From Prosopocoilus inquinatus (Eukaryota > Arthropoda > Insecta > Coleoptera > Lucanidae), in contig CM069875.1 of NCBI GenBank assembly GCA_036172665.1, positions 14,340,001 to 14,404,000 of the forward strand: a DNA stretch of 64,000 nucleotides, in the 5' to 3' direction. Each line of letters opens with the position of its first letter. The stretch's first letter is position 1. Position numbers and translations under genes: made by a program. Under the pieces are notes generated by a model. It had not been told where the DNA came from. It worked only from the letters and a program-made list of their open reading frames with translations, and did not search any database. Below are positions 63,540-64,000 of this stretch, in pieces.

Positions 63540-64000
63540 ATATGTAAAAATATACAGGCCGTTCCATTTAAAATCAGAAAGTTGATATTGCTTCCTGTGA
63601 AACTAGAAGTGCCAGTGCAACGTCTAAAAATTTAGCTTTTTATTGTATTGGACATGGGTTTATTAGACTTTTTTCTTACTTGGATCCCTACTATCACCTG
63701 CCAAACGTTGTATAGGTTTTTTATTAACACGCTGTATAATGTAACTACTGCTAAGAATTTTGTTGGTTGGCTGTTATGAACAGACATTTACGGATGACAG
63801 ACAATAATTAATAAAGTTCAGTCATTATTTCTGTTTTAAAAATATTGATTCATGTTAGCCATACAGCTGAGGTAAAAAATAGAAAATAAATTTACGTTTA
63901 AAAAGTTAATTTGTTTGTCATTCGTAAATGACAGTTCCTAATTACAGCTACCCAGCAAATGTAAATGTACGTCAAAAAGTGTCCATTTTCTTTTGACGGC
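63540..64000. other. TIR-like word and unassigned right edge
   Basis: CCGTTCCATTTAAAATCAG near 63,558 relates to words at 35,287 and 36,545. No closing end before the window stops. Confidence 0.4.

Noticed and set aside
1..64000. CRISPR array or bacterial operon
   Set aside because: The direct repeats seen are minisatellites or retroelement units without unique spacers; splice sites and LTR elements show a eukaryotic genome.

Overview
The window looks like a repeat-dense, AT-rich insect or other arthropod chromosome. Support comes from arthropod-type Ty3/gypsy, CR1/jockey-like and Penelope-like retroelements, many small TIR elements, GT-AG spliced genes, and an integrated ambisense densovirus. 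Species cannot be assigned from the sequence alone.

Host genes. Two genes can be supported. (1) A plus-strand type I membrane protein: a large CUB-domain exon (16,586-18,072) splices in phase to a last exon (55,887-56,166) carrying an LDL-receptor class A module, one transmembrane helix and a short basic tail. The roughly 37.8 kb intron between them holds most of the mobile DNA in the window. Exons 5' of 16,586 are not identified. (2) A minus-strand multi-exon gene of an unrecognised arthropod family runs from a 5' UTR exon ending at 15,079 to a stop at 9,301. It has good splice sites but several single-base frame breaks. A minus-strand, broken C2H2/transposase-like ORF (9,258-6,668) follows it.

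Layout. 1-5.7 kb: dispersed repeat, gypsy pol remnant, fold-back repeat, 5'-truncated LINE. 5.7-16.1 kb: transposase-like pseudogene and the minus-strand gene, with a 971 bp TIR element in an intron. 18.3-20.8 kb: LINE remnant. 22.2-29.6 kb: a Penelope-like element (PLE) split by a young full-length gypsy element (copy 1). 30.7-31.7 kb: tandem 312 bp repeats with hammerhead ribozymes. 32-36.8 kb: duplications and MITEs. 36.9-49.6 kb: an older gypsy element (copy 2) whose pol was interrupted by the densovirus (38.93-45.09 kb), whose capsid gene is in turn interrupted by a second 312 bp repeat array (40.63-42.04 kb). 49.6-55.9 kb: PLE pieces, a duplication with a minisatellite, more ribozyme repeats. 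56-64 kb: MITEs, a gypsy integrase remnant, inverted PLE ends.

Main points. (a) The two gypsy copies encode, after the integrase, a TARG1/OARD1-like macrodomain plus a CCCH zinc finger; Gag starts with a SAP-like motif and an 11-residue-repeat coiled coil. (b) The nesting host intron > gypsy copy 2 > densovirus > ribozyme repeat gives a relative order of events. (c) The 312 bp repeats have hammerhead cores, exact periodicity and 9-12 bp target-site duplications, which fits retrozymes copied through circular RNA. (d) Other hammerhead-like motifs occur at 15.9, 22.3, 49.7, 54.6, 61.3 and 61.9 kb. The densovirus copy is broken by frameshifts, stops and the insertion.
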